From: Saprolegnia diclina VS20
Lineage: Eukaryota; Oomycota; Saprolegniomycetes; Saprolegniales; Saprolegniaceae
NCBI RefSeq assembly: GCF_000281045.1
Contig: NW_008246076.1
Location: 676,182 to 739,375, forward strand
DNA length: 63,194 bases
Direction: 5' to 3'
Positions 20,029 through 31,662 of the stretch are shown here, piece by piece; position 1 is the stretch's first letter, and each line of letters opens with the position of its first letter. The notes under the pieces are model-generated. The model was given only the letters and a program-made list of their open reading frames with translations, did not search any database and had not been told where the DNA came from. The position numbers and the translations under genes are program-made.

Positions 20029-21261
20029 ATGGACGGGCCGGACGTGGACGAGAGTGTGACGCCGCTTATCACTTTCTACTGCTTCTCACCGCGCAGCATG
20101 TACGAGTGCTGCGACCTGCCGCTGCCGTCGCCGCCGCCGCCGCCGCTCAAGCCGACGCCGCCCGGGTTCCTCCATGCATCCCGGCTCGTCGACGCAATGG
20201 AGTCACTGGACACGACGTCCGGGGGCATGGTGCGCAAGGTGCTCCTCAAGCTCAAGGAGCGGTCGGTCGAGCCATTCCCGCTCGACGACTGGCTCTACTA
20301 CTGCGAGCACTGCGCTAAGTACACGACGCACACGACCTCGAATCACATTTGCCACCACTGCCATGCGATGGACGCGCACAAGAGCGAGGCGTGCCCCAAG
20401 GTCCGCGACCGCTTTTGCTCATTCTGTGCATCCATGGCGACGCGCGAGCCGTCTGCGCACAGCAGCGCCGACCACCTCTGCTTCCACTGCCACGCGCGCG
20501 GGCAGCACCTCACGTGCCTCCTGCCGGCCGCGCCGACAAAGGCGTTTACGCAGGCCTCGTCGTGGTTCCATCGGGCGCCGTACTGCAACTTTTGCGAAAA
20601 GACAGCGTCCCACGACACCTACATGCACGTGTGCCGGCTCTGCAAGCAAGTCGGCGACCACCGATCGACCGACTGCCCGAGCGCGCGGGCGCCATGTGAT
20701 TTCTGCGCCGCCACTTCCCACGCGACGGCGGAGCACATGTGCCACCACTGCAAGCAAGTCGGGGACCACCGCGGTTTGCACTGCACGCATCATAGCACGC
20801 CCGGCTTTTTTCCCAAGAAGCTCAATGACATGGAAGCCAAGCTCCGGTGGACCTTGGCCAGCATGGGCTTGTGGAGCGGCGGGTCCCAAACGCCGTTGAC
20901 GACGCCACGGCACTTGTCGCACCCGTCGCCGCATGCCGAGCCGTCGACACTGAGCGCAACGACGTACGTGCTCTCGTACATGGAGGGCCAGTCGATCGTT
21001 CCGGCCCGCGTCCTCAAGTACATGCGGCTGCTCATGCACCACGACGTGCCGACCAATGCATTTGACGTCGTTGTCCGCATCGACATTTGGGAAATGAAGC
21101 GGCCGGGGATGGTGAGTCCGCAGTCGTTTCCGGCGACGCCAAAGTTGCGCTCGACGCACCACACGCGCATGAACGCGTACACGGAGAGCGTCCTGAGAGG
21201 CGCTCGCGTCAAACTCGAAGGTCTCATTCGCCAACAGTACGGCGACGCGGCCCTTCGGTGA
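20029..21261 (+). CDS. Protein with four CxxC / zinc-knuckle modules
   Basis: 410 aa, single exon, first ATG at 20029. After a proline-rich segment (about 35-50), residues ~90-265 hold four similar modules. Each starts with CxxC and ends in a knuckle of the form C-x2-C-x5-H-x4-C: CHHCHAMDAHKSEAC, CFHCHARGQHLTC, CRLCKQVGDHRSTDC and CHHCKQVGDHRGLHC. The second is shortened by one residue. Spacing resembles CCHC zinc knuckles, which bind nucleic acid or protein. The C-terminal 100 residues are not recognised. The tight repetition of the CKQVGDHR core suggests duplication of a module inside the gene. Confidence 0.7.
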   Translation: MDGPDVDESVTPLITFYCFSPRSMYECCDLPLPSPPPPPLKPTPPGFLHASRLVDAMESLDTTSGGMVRKVLLKLKERSVEPFPLDDWLYYCEHCAKYTTHTTSNHICHHCHAMDAHKSEACPKVRDRFCSFCASMATREPSAHSSADHLCFHCHARGQHLTCLLPAAPTKAFTQASSWFHRAPYCNFCEKTASHDTYMHVCRLCKQVGDHRSTDCPSARAPCDFCAATSHATAEHMCHHCKQVGDHRGLHCTHHSTPGFFPKKLNDMEAKLRWTLASMGLWSGGSQTPLTTPRHLSHPSPHAEPSTLSATTYVLSYMEGQSIVPARVLKYMRLLMHHDVPTNAFDVVVRIDIWEMKRPGMVSPQSFPATPKLRSTHHTRMNAYTESVLRGARVKLEGLIRQQYGDAALR

Positions 21262-21710
21262 CCCGATTTTCTTTTGTCAGGTTGCCATGTACTAGTATAT
21301 TAAGACTATCAATACCACAGCATCACACATCGATGGTGTCACTCGGAGAAGGACACGCAAAGTTTGTCGTTGGGCTATCGTGCAGGTAGGGCAAGGGTCC
21401 ACGAAACCGAATTCGAACGACAGCTTGTGGACTTTGTCATTGATTTTGAAGTTTGAGATTCATCGGCAAGGCACGAGAGAGCACGAGCCGTCAGTATCAA
21501 GGTGTGAAGAGCGCCCAAACCACCGCGTCTTCCGACGGGAGATATGTCGGTCGACAGTTAATAACGTGAGATGCCTTGTCGTGTTCCACATGCAATAGTT
21601 TCATACTGTAAATGCAGTCCACAGCAGAAAAGTGCAGGCCAAACGTTACATTGTACGATTAACGGTGCGAAAAAAAGGAATTAGGAGATAACCTCTACTA
21701 TAAAACAACT
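21262..21710. other. Intergenic region between convergent genes
   Basis: 3' flanks of the zinc-knuckle and eIF3L genes. AT-rich near 21,600-21,710; nothing else supported. Confidence 0.4.
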
Positions 21711-23223
21711 CTAGTCGCTCGTCGCGCACGAGTCCACGACCCGCTGCAACTTGGCGATCTGCGTCATAAAGTACTGACCGGTGCGCTGCTCGCGCTTCTG
21801 TTCGTCGACCTTGACGAGGCCGTCGGCCACGTAAAAGTGCACGTCCGACTGGAGCGACTCGGCGTGGAGCTTGAACGCCATGATCTCGGCGAGGACCGAC
21901 GCCTCCGAGACGCCGCGGAAGCGCGCAAGCTTGGCCACGTCGAGCGACCGGTACAGCTTGACGTACGAGCGAAGCGACGGCAGCGCCGCGTGGCGCTCGA
22001 CCAGCGCCAAAAAGAGCTTGAGCTGGAGCGCAGTCGCCTCCTTCGAGACATCCTCCGACTCGGCCGTCACGCCCGGCAGGATAAACTTGGGCGCCGAGAA
22101 CGAAAATACGTCCGCAAGCACGGTAAGGTCCCTAGTCCGTCCGTCAGCGACCATGGATACCACGCACAATAAGAACCCTACCCCTTTTGGATGGCGGCCT
22201 GCTTGTCAGCGAGCTTCTCGCGCAAGAGCGCATGGATCTGGTCTTCGACAGTAAAGCCAGGGCAGAGGTGCGCGGCGAGCATGAGCAAGGCGAGGGCCTT
22301 CTCCGTGAGCTTGTTGACTTGGTCGTAGTCGGCAAACTTGGAGTAGTACGACCGGTTGCGGTGGACCTGGAGGATGATCTTGGCAAACGACTTGATTGAC
22401 GCGGCCACGTCACCGAGCATGAGCTGGGCAAAGCCCATGTGGTAATAGACCGACACGTTGCAGCTGTAGCTCTTCTGGTGGAGCTGGTCGCGCTTGGAGA
22501 AGTCGATCGGCTTGAGGATCGCGAGCGCCGTAAAGTAGTCGCCAAAGAGGACATGGGCGCGCGAGAGGCAGATGAGCGCAAAGTAGCCGAGCTCCTTGAC
22601 CGACTCGTTCGGGACCCTACGCTATATCTATGAGCCATCGCAGCAACCAAGGCATATATGACATACGGGAGCGACGGGTCGGCGAGGACGGCCTTGATGT
22701 TGGAGATCGCGACAAGGCGCTGGAGGTACGAGAGCACGGCTTTGGTGTTCCACATGGAGCTCTTGAGATCGGCGGCGGCGTTGGCCTTGGCGCGGTACTG
22801 GCAGAACGACTGGTACTGGTACACAAACTCGCCGACAATGTCAAAGAGCCACTGCGACGGCAGCGCTTCGAGCTCGAGCGACGCGTCGAGGATGCCATCA
22901 AAGATCGCGCAGTAGTTGTCCCAGCTCGCCTGCTTGAACTCGATCGTGGGCTGGAGCTTCGAGAACATGTGGCGGTAGTAGATCTGCGTGTAGAGCGTCA
23001 TGAAGACCGCGTCGTCGTACACGAGCGGGCCGACGACGTCCGGCTCGGGCCACGGCGACTGCTTAAAGTAGTTGGCCGTCAAGGTCGCAAACTCCTTGTC
23101 GTAGAGACGGCCCATCTCGGTCACGTTGCCCGCGATCATGGCGTTGGACATGGAGAGGAACCAGCCCTTGACCGAGTCGGGGAAGAGGAACTCGGGCGCC
23201 TTGTCATCAGTGTAGTCGCTCAT
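21711..23223 (-). CDS. EIF3L: Eukaryotic translation initiation factor 3 subunit L
   Basis: Three exons (23223-22667, 22616-22182, 22131-21711) total 1,413 nt, an exact 470-aa frame, with two 50-nt introns. The product follows eIF3l throughout: an N-terminal helical region with QWLFDIVGEFVYQYQSF (about 120-136), LGYFALICLSRAHVLFGDY, YYHMGFAQLMLGD, the ALLREKLADKQAAIQKG motif, and a C-terminal PCI-type region (APKFILPGV, LRSYVKLYRSL, VAKLARF). eIF3L is a PCI subunit of the 13-part eIF3 complex, which prepares the 40S ribosome for mRNA loading. The start MSDYTDDK at 23223 matches the short acidic start of the family. CCAAT boxes lie upstream. A housekeeping gene that anchors the window as nuclear. 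Confidence 0.95.
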
Positions 23224-24446
23224 GCTTGCTAAAGGGAAATCTCGACTGTCTTTGGATAAGCAAGGCCAGTCGTAATTTTGGCCAATCAATCGAGTCGCCC
23301 TGCCTTATTGCGCCATAGCCAATGGCATCGATGGACGCCGCGAAATGGATATCATTTTGACCAATCCGTGCCGATTGATTCGTCGCCCCAGCTTAAATAT
23401 GGCGCCGCGCCATCTTTAGTGCTTTATAGCCACTCTCGTCGGCACGATGGCTCTCAAGTCGCCAACCTGATTGCTCTGGGATGAGGTATGCCTGGCGTGC
23501 AGACCCCACACATACTTTTGAACGCAGTGTCACTGGTCGGCAAATCGCGTCTTCAGCCGAGACGCATTGTGACCTTCTTCAAGCATGGCATTGTACGCGA
23601 CAAGATCACTACTATCGATCTCACCAGCGAGCGCTAGAGGAATATGCATTGACCGATGCACCGCGTACTAGAATGAGCATTTGCCTACTGCATTTACTCT
23701 ATCGGGTCCAGCACGACGTCCTACGAAGGACATTTTGGTGCGGAGTTTCATACAGCAGATAGCAGAATAATGCCTGGTCCAGTACGCCAACAGCCCTTGT
23801 CGTCGAGTTAATGTGCTCCAATGCTTCTTACTGGCATACTCTTGCCATTGAGCCTCGTGCAAATTTTGCGTATGAGGAGTGGGAAGGAGAGTCCGTCTTG
23901 TGATGACGTGGCAGTGTCTGGCGTCGTCTTACATGGTCTTACATGGTGTGTCGCAGCCGACATCGACTGAATGGACGAAACGAAGGTCTAAACTACGAGT
24001 ACCGCGACGCTCTTCTTCTCCAAGCCCATAGTCCTACAGCATATCGAACGTTGTTGGTGACGCGCGTCCTGACGTTGCAACACAAAGAGTCCAGTACCTT
24101 CTAGTACGTTTCGACAAAAACACTCAAGTGCTAAACCAACAGACGCGGGAAGACACTGAGCTGCTATATCTTCGCCACACAGTCGACCAAGCAATGGTCT
24201 TACTTGGTCATATGGCGCTCGAGAGCCAACATGGCACGAGAAGTGTGATCCAGACGTCACGCCCTACTGCTGTCGGTGAAAAACTCAATCCAATAGCAAT
24301 CGTATACGTAAGAGTCGTGCACAGTGCACCGAGTGCTCTGCGTCATCACCACGGCTTGAGGTTGAAGTGACGCGCGTCGTATATTCATCCAATATTGACA
24401 AATCCAGCGCCCATTCCAGCAATATATCTGGCGGGAATATGGTGAC
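23224..24446. other. Intergenic region with CCAAT boxes and a possible RGS relic
   Basis: CCAATC/CCAATG boxes at 23281-23286 and 23319-23324 are in the eIF3L promoter. Near 23693-23730 the plus strand reads LLYRVQHDVLR, nearly identical to the LFYRVQHDVLR motif of the RGS domain at 10.1 kb, but stops surround it. The rest has no supported gene. Confidence 0.4.
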
Positions 24447-24470
24447 ATCCGGATACGAAACGTGTATCCG
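24447..24470. promoter_or_regulatory. ATCCGGAT promoter element of the HIT gene
   Basis: ATCCGGAT at 24447-24454 and a TATCCGG half-site at 24465-24471 lie 20-44 bp upstream of the HIT start codon (24491). Confidence 0.5.
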
Positions 24471-24490
24471 GTGCTCCAAGCATTGCCGAA

Positions 24491-25104
24491 ATGTACCTCT
24501 GGAAGCGAACCTTCGGGCGCCCGAGCCATCCGCAGCCGTGCGTCTTCTGCGACCGGACGCAGATCCAGACGAGTGGCATCCTCTTCGAGGTACTGGCAGC
24601 GCCACGTCATGGCCCATGGTACGACGAGCTGCGTAGGACGACCGCGTCCTGGCCTTCCGCGACCGCAACCCGCGGGCGGCGTCGCACCTGCTCGTGATCC
24701 CAAAGGAACACATCGTCAACACGCACGCCTTGGGCCACGGCCACATCGAGCTCGGTACGTCATATCGCCTCAGCGGCGGTGCCTCCTGCAACGTCCATCC
24801 GCGTAGTCGAGCACATGGTCGCGGTCGGTCGGGCGGTCTTGGCCAAAGAAGCCGACGTGCTCATGCTGCCCGAGCTGCCAGGGTACGTCGTCCCCCCGCG
24901 ATGCAATGGGCTCTGTACGTGTTCACTAGAATCTTTGGCTTTCACCAGTATCCGTTCACGTCCGTGGACCACTTGCACTTGCACTGCCTCGCGCCGCCGT
25001 TCCAGCCGTGCTACAACCGCCTCCGGTACCGCGAAACGTGGTTTGCCAACTATGTGAGCGTCGAGACCTTACTCGCGTCGCTCAAGGACGGACGCCACCA
25101 CTAG
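24491..25104 (+). CDS. HIT-family nucleotide hydrolase
   Basis: Four exons (24491-24589, 24637-24754, 24807-24882, 24930-25104) total 468 nt, an exact 155-aa frame; introns are 47-52 nt. The N-terminal CVFCDR zinc-binding-like motif, a strand HLLVIPKEHI (about 55-65) and the histidine triad HLHLHCLAPPF (about 120-130) identify the HIT superfamily, closest to HINT3/aprataxin-like members. These enzymes hydrolyse AMP-lysine, AMP-NH2 or dinucleoside polyphosphates through the middle histidine of the triad. The four-exon join is free of stops. Confidence 0.9.
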
Positions 25105-25317
25105 CAGCAGCGCTGGTCTATTTAACAATCGAGATGGTTTCCACCCCGCTCAATGGTTCCTGCTCCTGGCGTCTTGGAGTCATCCAAGCGTGTTGATGGC
25201 CTGTTCAGCGGGCACCAAATCCCCTACGCCGAGTTGAGCGAGCTCATCTTCGTCGCCACTGCTGCAATCACCTTGTTGATCGATCATCAAGCGCAGTCAA
25301 CTCTGGACAACGTCTGC

Positions 25318-28300
25318 TTATTTGAAGGCCCGGAGCTTCTCGCGGAGGTTGGACGAGACAACTTCGGCGCGGGCTTGGCCCATGTCAAAGGCGGCGTTCG
25401 CACGCGCCTCGGCCACGTCCTTCATGTCGATGAACGACGTGTCGGGCTCCTTGTCCTTGAGCAGCAGCTTCCGAATGCCGTCGCTCATCGAGTCCATCGA
25501 GTCCTTTGTGAGCACGATGCGGTAGAGCTCACGGACGTTCTTGACCATGCGATCCGTGAGCGGGATCTTGGGCAAGAGCTGGCGCCCCGCCAAAATGACG
25601 CTGTTGCCTTCGGCGATTTGTTGTTTGCCCTAGCATCATTCCTTGCATTCCTGGCGAAATGCAAAGCAGTAATACCCGCTTGATTTTGGATTCACCGAGC
25701 TCGATGTTTTGGCGCAGCTCTTGAATCTTCTTGAAGCCCAGCACCGCGACATTGAGCTGCTGCTTGCGGCCTTCGCGGTAGCGCGAGACGGACTCGAGGA
25801 TCTTCTCGCCTTCGCCGAGGAGCTTCTCGCCGGCCGCGCGGACGTTGATGCCTTCCTGGAGAATGCGTTGTCCATCGTCTTCGTTTTCACTGAGCTTGAC
25901 AAGGCCTAATGGAGGTCGTGTGAAAATCGCCAAAAATCGCCAAAAATCGCCAAAAAATCGCCAAAAATCGCCGAAATTGAGGAAAATGAAGAAATGAAAA
26001 ATCGGACTAATGGTGGGTACCGTGTGTAAGCGAATTGAAAAACCATTGGCAAATGCCCATGACGATGCGCAGTCGATTCACGGCTTCGTCCGTCGACTCG
26101 GACCGCCACATGCGCAGCGCCAATCGATGCGCGCGCTCCATGGCCGCGTAAATGTCGCACGACCGCATTTGCAAAAAGTAGGAAAACTGCCGGTCGCATT
26201 GCTACACAACAGCCATAAGACAATAGTGTCCACCTATATCCTTTTGCGATACGTTGATGCTAACGTCGTCGGTCGGCACCTCGGCTTGGGTCCAAAGCCC
26301 TTCAAAGATGTTGCGCTCCGTTGTCCGGCGAAACACCGCGCCGATGCCGTGCACCGAGTCCTTGGCGGCGTAGCCGTGGAAGCCAATGACCTCTTCGTCT
26401 GGCTCGGCCTCGAGGCAAAAGTAGACGCCGACGTCGGCGCGTCCATACCACTTTGAGTACCGATCCTGGTTTGTGCCAAGGCGGAGGCCCAGCAGAGTCG
26501 ACTGCGACGCAAACCCTTCGATTTTGACGAGACTACTCATCCGCATCAATTGGCCGTCATTGGCAGCGACCGACAACGTACAGCTCGTGGGGCGCGAGCT
26601 GAAAGACCGACCGCGTCCCGAACGGGTTGCCACACAGCCGCCCTTCAATGGTGTCAGAGAACGACTTGACGACGGTCGCGAGGCCATCAACGCTCTTGCC
26701 GCAAACAACAATGACTTGGTGAATATGGCCAAACGAGATGGCGCCGTCGTACTCGAACTTGTTGCCTTTGACGCCGCCGTACATGGGCGTCGTGCGCTCC
26801 TAATTTTAAAAAATAAAAGAAATATCAATGTATCGAGTGCGCACCTCGTAGTGGTGCAGCTTGCGCTCGTTGTAGGCGACAAACATGAGCCGGTTCTCGA
26901 GCGCGAGGCGGCGCAGCACCTCGCGCGTATGCACAGCAAACAAATTTTTGAGCGTCGGGTTGCTGCACACGCTGAGCTTGAGAATGCGGTCGCACGCGCG
27001 GAGCACCTTGCGCACGCGCCACGACACGAGGTGCTTGCGAAGCGCCCAGAGCGACGAGCGCAGCCGCTCGACGTCGGCGGCATACCGGCCTTCGCGCCAC
27101 GACGACGGCAGCACGACGTATTTTTGCCGCAAATGGTGCTTCCACGAGAGAAACACGTGGCCCATGAGCCGGACGTCCATCCTAATATGGATAATATTGT
27201 CCATCCTTCGAAAAATGGAGAAATAGCATACCGCTTGCGAAAATTCGACAACAGCGACGTAAACCCAATGTGGAGCTGCGTCCACTCGACCCAGCGCATA
27301 AAGACCGCGCGGAACGAGTTGAACGAGAGCTTTTGACCGAGGACCGTCGGGAGCATCATAAAGTCTTCCTGGAGCAAGTAGTGTTCAAACTTGGAGACAA
27401 GCACCTAGTGTCAGTCGATAGCACCGTGGTGACGATGGTCCTGTGCGTACCCGCCGCCGACGCATGCTCGTTGCGAGCCCCGGCGACTCGAAGAGCTGCC
27501 GGCCCTGGACGAATTTCGCCCAGCGCTGCCACGTGTAGTGCAGATGCTTGAGCCGGTGGTAGCGCGGCATGTTGTGCAGCCAGTACCCAAACCTACCCCG
27601 CGTCAAGACGACACACGGTCTACGGTCGGCCTACCGCTTGGCCAATCGGATCCAGTTGCGCAATTGGCACCGATGACAGAGCAGCGTCATCTTCTTTTGC
27701 ATCGCAGGCAACCGGAGCGCGCGGAACGTCGATTTCAGCAGGTGCTCGCGCGCTTGGTCTTCGAAAATGTCGAACGCGCGGCAAATGACTTCGTAGAGTT
27801 TGCGCACGCGCGTGTGGATGATCTACAGAAATGGACATGTCACCCTGACGTGTCCACGACGAGTACTTGGTTGGCGTAGTGGTGCAGCTGCGATGTCATC
27901 TGGAGTGTCTTGCCTTGCTCGTCGTCCTGGATGCCTTTTTCAGCGATCTTGATGTCGCGGATCTCGTCTTCGCGGTCGAGGAACCGGGCCTGGCTTGCCT
28001 CTCGCGCGACACGTAGCGCCTCGATCGCGTCGCGGAGGGCGATCGCTTCGCGCGCAGCGTCCTGAAGTCCTACATCCCGACAGTTTAGGGGCTCCGAACT
28101 GGACGAAATTGCACACCTTGGTCGCGCCACTCCTTGTCTTGACGCCACTGCAGTGCGCGCCCCACGGCCCGTGACGACGGCTCCTCCGGTAGCACCACTG
28201 TGATCGTCTTGGCGCGTCCATGTTGCCGCTCCTACAAACACACATTCGTTCGCATCAACCCGAACCCTTTCCAATACAAACGTGTTGCTTCTTGATCATG

Positions 28301-31192
28301 GCAAAGCGGAGCCAGCAGAGAAACCGGTGGCGAAGGACGTTAAAGACCCCAAACATCGACACGAGGCGGCTGCGCTTCTTCTTCTCCTTGTAGAGCCAGA
28401 GCATGTGAAACACAGTCGGGCCAATGCGTTGAAACACGAGCGCCTACGCAGCTTGAGAACCAAATGGACGCGACTTGAGGGCGGCATACCTTGGCGAGAA
28501 TGTGAAGGCGGTCTTTCTTGCGGTATTTGATGTACGTGGTGATGCACAGGTCGTGGAGTCGCGTCTTGTGCTTGATTCGGTGGCCCATCGGTGAGTCCAT
28601 GATGCGTGTGAGCGGCACGACGTCGTTCTCGACCCCGTCGGTTGGCGTCTCCTTCTGCCGCTGGCGCTGCAGCATGCCGTAGAGGCACACGTACTGGCGC
28701 CGGCGCATGTCGCGGTGCAGCATCGTAAAGTAGCGCCAGAGGTACAAGGCGAGTTTTGTCGTGTAGTACTTGGTCTGAACATGCAGCGTGAGTCCGCTCT
28801 TGCGCCAAATCTAGCCATTTGATACGTTGATATTCTATCAACCTATCAAGCTAGCACGTGTACCTTGCGCACGCGCTGGCCGTAGGCGGCCCACGGCCGC
28901 CACGCGTCGACGATATTTCGAAGCGCTGCGAGGTCCCTTCGCTGCTTGCGGGCGGCGAGCTCCAAGTAGAGCGCACGCTTTTTGGCAACGTACCGGTGCC
29001 ACGCACGCGTGTGGCGGACAAGGTAGTATTCGTGGAATACGTTTTTCAAGAAGATGGCTTTGGCGCGCGAGATGATGACAAACTGCGTCCAGCGCTTCCA
29101 GACGTAGAGTGGCCAAAAGCAGAGCCGGAAGAGCTCGCGGTACCACTTGCCACAGATCATGAGGTACTTCCACGCGACAAACTTGCGCAGTAGCATGCGG
29201 CGACGGCGTAGGCACTCGAGGGCGTTCTCACGCCATGTTCGGACCATTCGCTTCTTGAGCTTGTAGGCCAGGAACGCTTGGCGCTCGGGGCAGTCGAAGA
29301 TCGACCGCCGCTCGAGGAAGCGCAAGGCGCCTTTTTGGAGCACGGTGGCGGCAATGTCGTGGAAGACGTGCGCGGCTTCGTCCAGCTCCAAGTCTTCGAG
29401 GCATCGATTGCGTGAGAAGGACTGAAGTAGCGCTTTAAAGACGTGGCTAACCGAGTGTTTAGCGGCGAGCGATGACGATGACTGCGTCATCTCGCTTTCC
29501 TCGACCGAGGCCGCGGGTTCGTCAAGCGAGGCTTGCGGCACCACCGCCGCACTCTCGGTGGCTGCGTCCCACTGCAACGTGTGCTTCTTTCGCTGTGTCG
29601 TTTCAAAGAGGAGGTCGTGGAAGCGCAGTGTGGTGGCCTCGGCGACCGCTTGGGACGGCCACGACGTGTGCATGTAGTCGAACATCTTGATGACACGCCA
29701 CATGTCTTGTGCCGACTCGGCCAGCCGCCGCTTGACTAGACACAGAACTTAGAGTTGGCCGTCAAAGGGCACACGTACTCTTGGTTTCGAGCTCGAGCAA
29801 CTTTTGCTTGCGCATGTCTTCTTCCTGCAGCTGTGCTTGGCGCTCCTGCTCCATCTCGAGCAGCCAAAGCGCGGCTTCGGCTTCATCGTGCGGGTAGAAG
29901 AGGTCCATCATGAGCTCGTACGACACCGTGTGGGGCACACTACTACTCGTCTCTTTGACGTCAACATGGACCGTGTCGGTCTCAATCGAGCTGCTCTCGT
30001 CATTGTTGCGCTCCATTTCTGTCTCGTCGTCGGGCAGATCCACGTGCGGTGTGACCTCGTCGTCGTTCCCGTCGACCGAGAGATTGGACCGGTTGGTGCG
30101 GGCCGTCTTGGCAAAGACCGCGTCGATCGTCGAGTGCACGCGCTCGAGGTCGAGGCGCGTCACGCAAATGTTGTGGCTCGTCAACACCTTCTCGACTTGG
30201 GCTTGCGTGAGATCGCCCCCGGAGAAGGCAAACTCGATCGTCGACCAGCCGCGGAAGATCTTTTTCCGCAGATGCCCGTCGGCAAAGTGCACGAGCTTGC
30301 GGATGTTTTCGCGCCGACGCAGACCCGGCGTGCCAATGCGGCGGTCCGAGTCAAGGACGTTCCGGCCCGTGTCCGTCATGTCTTTGGAAGCGTAGACGTG
30401 TAGTGGAGCAATGTCGTCGGCCTCGTCGTCCTCGTCGTAGCTGTTGTTGGAGGGCTCGGGTTTGTCATCAAGTATCTCGTGGTCGAACGCGTGGTCGTCG
30501 ACGTCGGCTTCGTCGAGCTCGATGGCAGCGGCGTGCGCGTCGCTCGGGTCGGGGCTGGACGGCCGGGTCGTTCCGACGAGCGCCGCGGTGCCCTGGTAGA
30601 TCTCGTCGATCGAGCGCGAGACGTTGGACCATACATGCGACGACCGGTGTCGCTCCAACATCGAACCATTGGTCGTATGGGCACCAAGAAAAGATGACCC
30701 GGACTTGGTGAGCCCTGCATGGCGAGCCACCGAGCTCCGCTGCTTGAGCGGCTTGGGCCGCGGCTCGACAAGCGGCGCCCAGCGGTCGTCGACAACGGGT
30801 GGCGTGCGCAGCATTGCCTCCATGTCGTATGAGCTCAAGAGCACATCTGGCGGGGTGAGCGCCGGCGCCTCGACCGACCAGAGCCCAAAGGCCTCCGTCT
30901 GCTGCAAAAGCGGCGGTGCGAGGCGAGGCTTCTTGGGCGGACTTGCAGCCGCCGTCTGGATCTTGCGCCGGTGCAGGCGCGCCGGTGATCGCAGCGCGTC
31001 GTTGGCCGTGTGCTGGCGATGCTGGTGCGCCTCGGCGTGCAGATGGGACGTGGCCATCGGCTGCGCGGGCGTCCGCTCGGACGGCGGCGCGACGTGCGGC
31101 AGCGAGAGGTCGTACCACTTTGGTATCGGAAACTGCACCTCGAGCTTCGCCTTGGTGGCCTCGTGGCGTGCGCGCGCCGCAGCGTCTTCCAT
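25318..31192 (-). CDS. Giant W-rich (Sfi1-like) helical protein with jacalin-like lectin domain
   Basis: One gene of about 17 exons and roughly 1,550 aa. The first exon (31192 to about 29778) is disordered and acidic, with an LRRRENIRKL segment. The next exons encode long helices with recurrent aromatic spacing (RTWREN, VAWKYLM, YVWKRWTQF, RAWHRYVAKK, VFLSWKHHLRQK, LVSWRVRK), as in Sfi1/centrin-binding or IQ-type proteins. Around 26,800-26,270 lies a jacalin-like lectin fold: YGGVKGNKFEYDG, HIHQVIVVCGKSVDGL, LLGLRLGTNQ and VIGFHGYAAKDSVHGIGAVF. A helical C-terminus (SENEDDGQRIL... to LREKLRAFK) follows. Introns are mostly 46-55 nt; one of ~110 nt carries a tandem repeat. A 49-nt intron inside the lectin domain (GAGCT/gtacg) joins its strands in frame. 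Splitting into two genes is possible, but I see no internal stop and start. Role unknown; a centrin-linked scaffold is inference. Confidence 0.65.
25922..25978. repeat. AAAAATCGCC tandem repeat inside an intron
   Basis: Five near-perfect copies of a 10-11-bp unit (AAAAATCGCC) lie in the longest intron of the Sfi1-like/jacalin gene. They roughly double this intron over the usual ~50 nt. Confidence 0.8.
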
Positions 31193-31662
31193 TCGACCGG
31201 GCGCGATCTTGCACTTGCCGTTTGGCTTCAACTTCGAAACTTTGACGTTTGTGAAGGCTAATTGCACGCCTCTTTGCAGTCTGCACGACGTTACCCGTCA
31301 CGCCGCTGGATTTTGCGTGTGTTTAGATTGAAGACATGTATCGGGACCAGGACAAGGCATCGATATCGAAGCAAGGATCCGGTACCATCGTCGTATCGTT
31401 TTGCTGCTGTCGACGAGTGCACTCGCTTTGCACACGGTAGTCAGATCCATCTTTGTCGTCGTGGTGCGTCGCAACGTTGTCGAACGTTTCTCGTACCGTT
31501 CGCCGATAAGTTTATATCTGAGTGCCGTACTTAACTCAACAGTAGGATTCGCATACAAAATTCAAAATAAAGGCTTGCGGCCGTTAAGTTGCGCCCGGTC
31601 CCGTCTCAGGCCTGATACGTCACTAAGTTGGCCAGCCCAGAAAAGCCAGCCTGACAACGACG
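31193..31662. other. Divergent promoter region
   Basis: Lies between the long minus-strand gene and the first M96-like gene. No gene seen; probably holds both promoters. Confidence 0.4.

Noticed and set aside
26202-27404. One uninterrupted 400-codon minus-strand frame
   Set aside because: Only its ends are in the real frame; its middle is an out-of-frame run, and the true sense switches frame at short introns, including one inside the jacalin-like domain.
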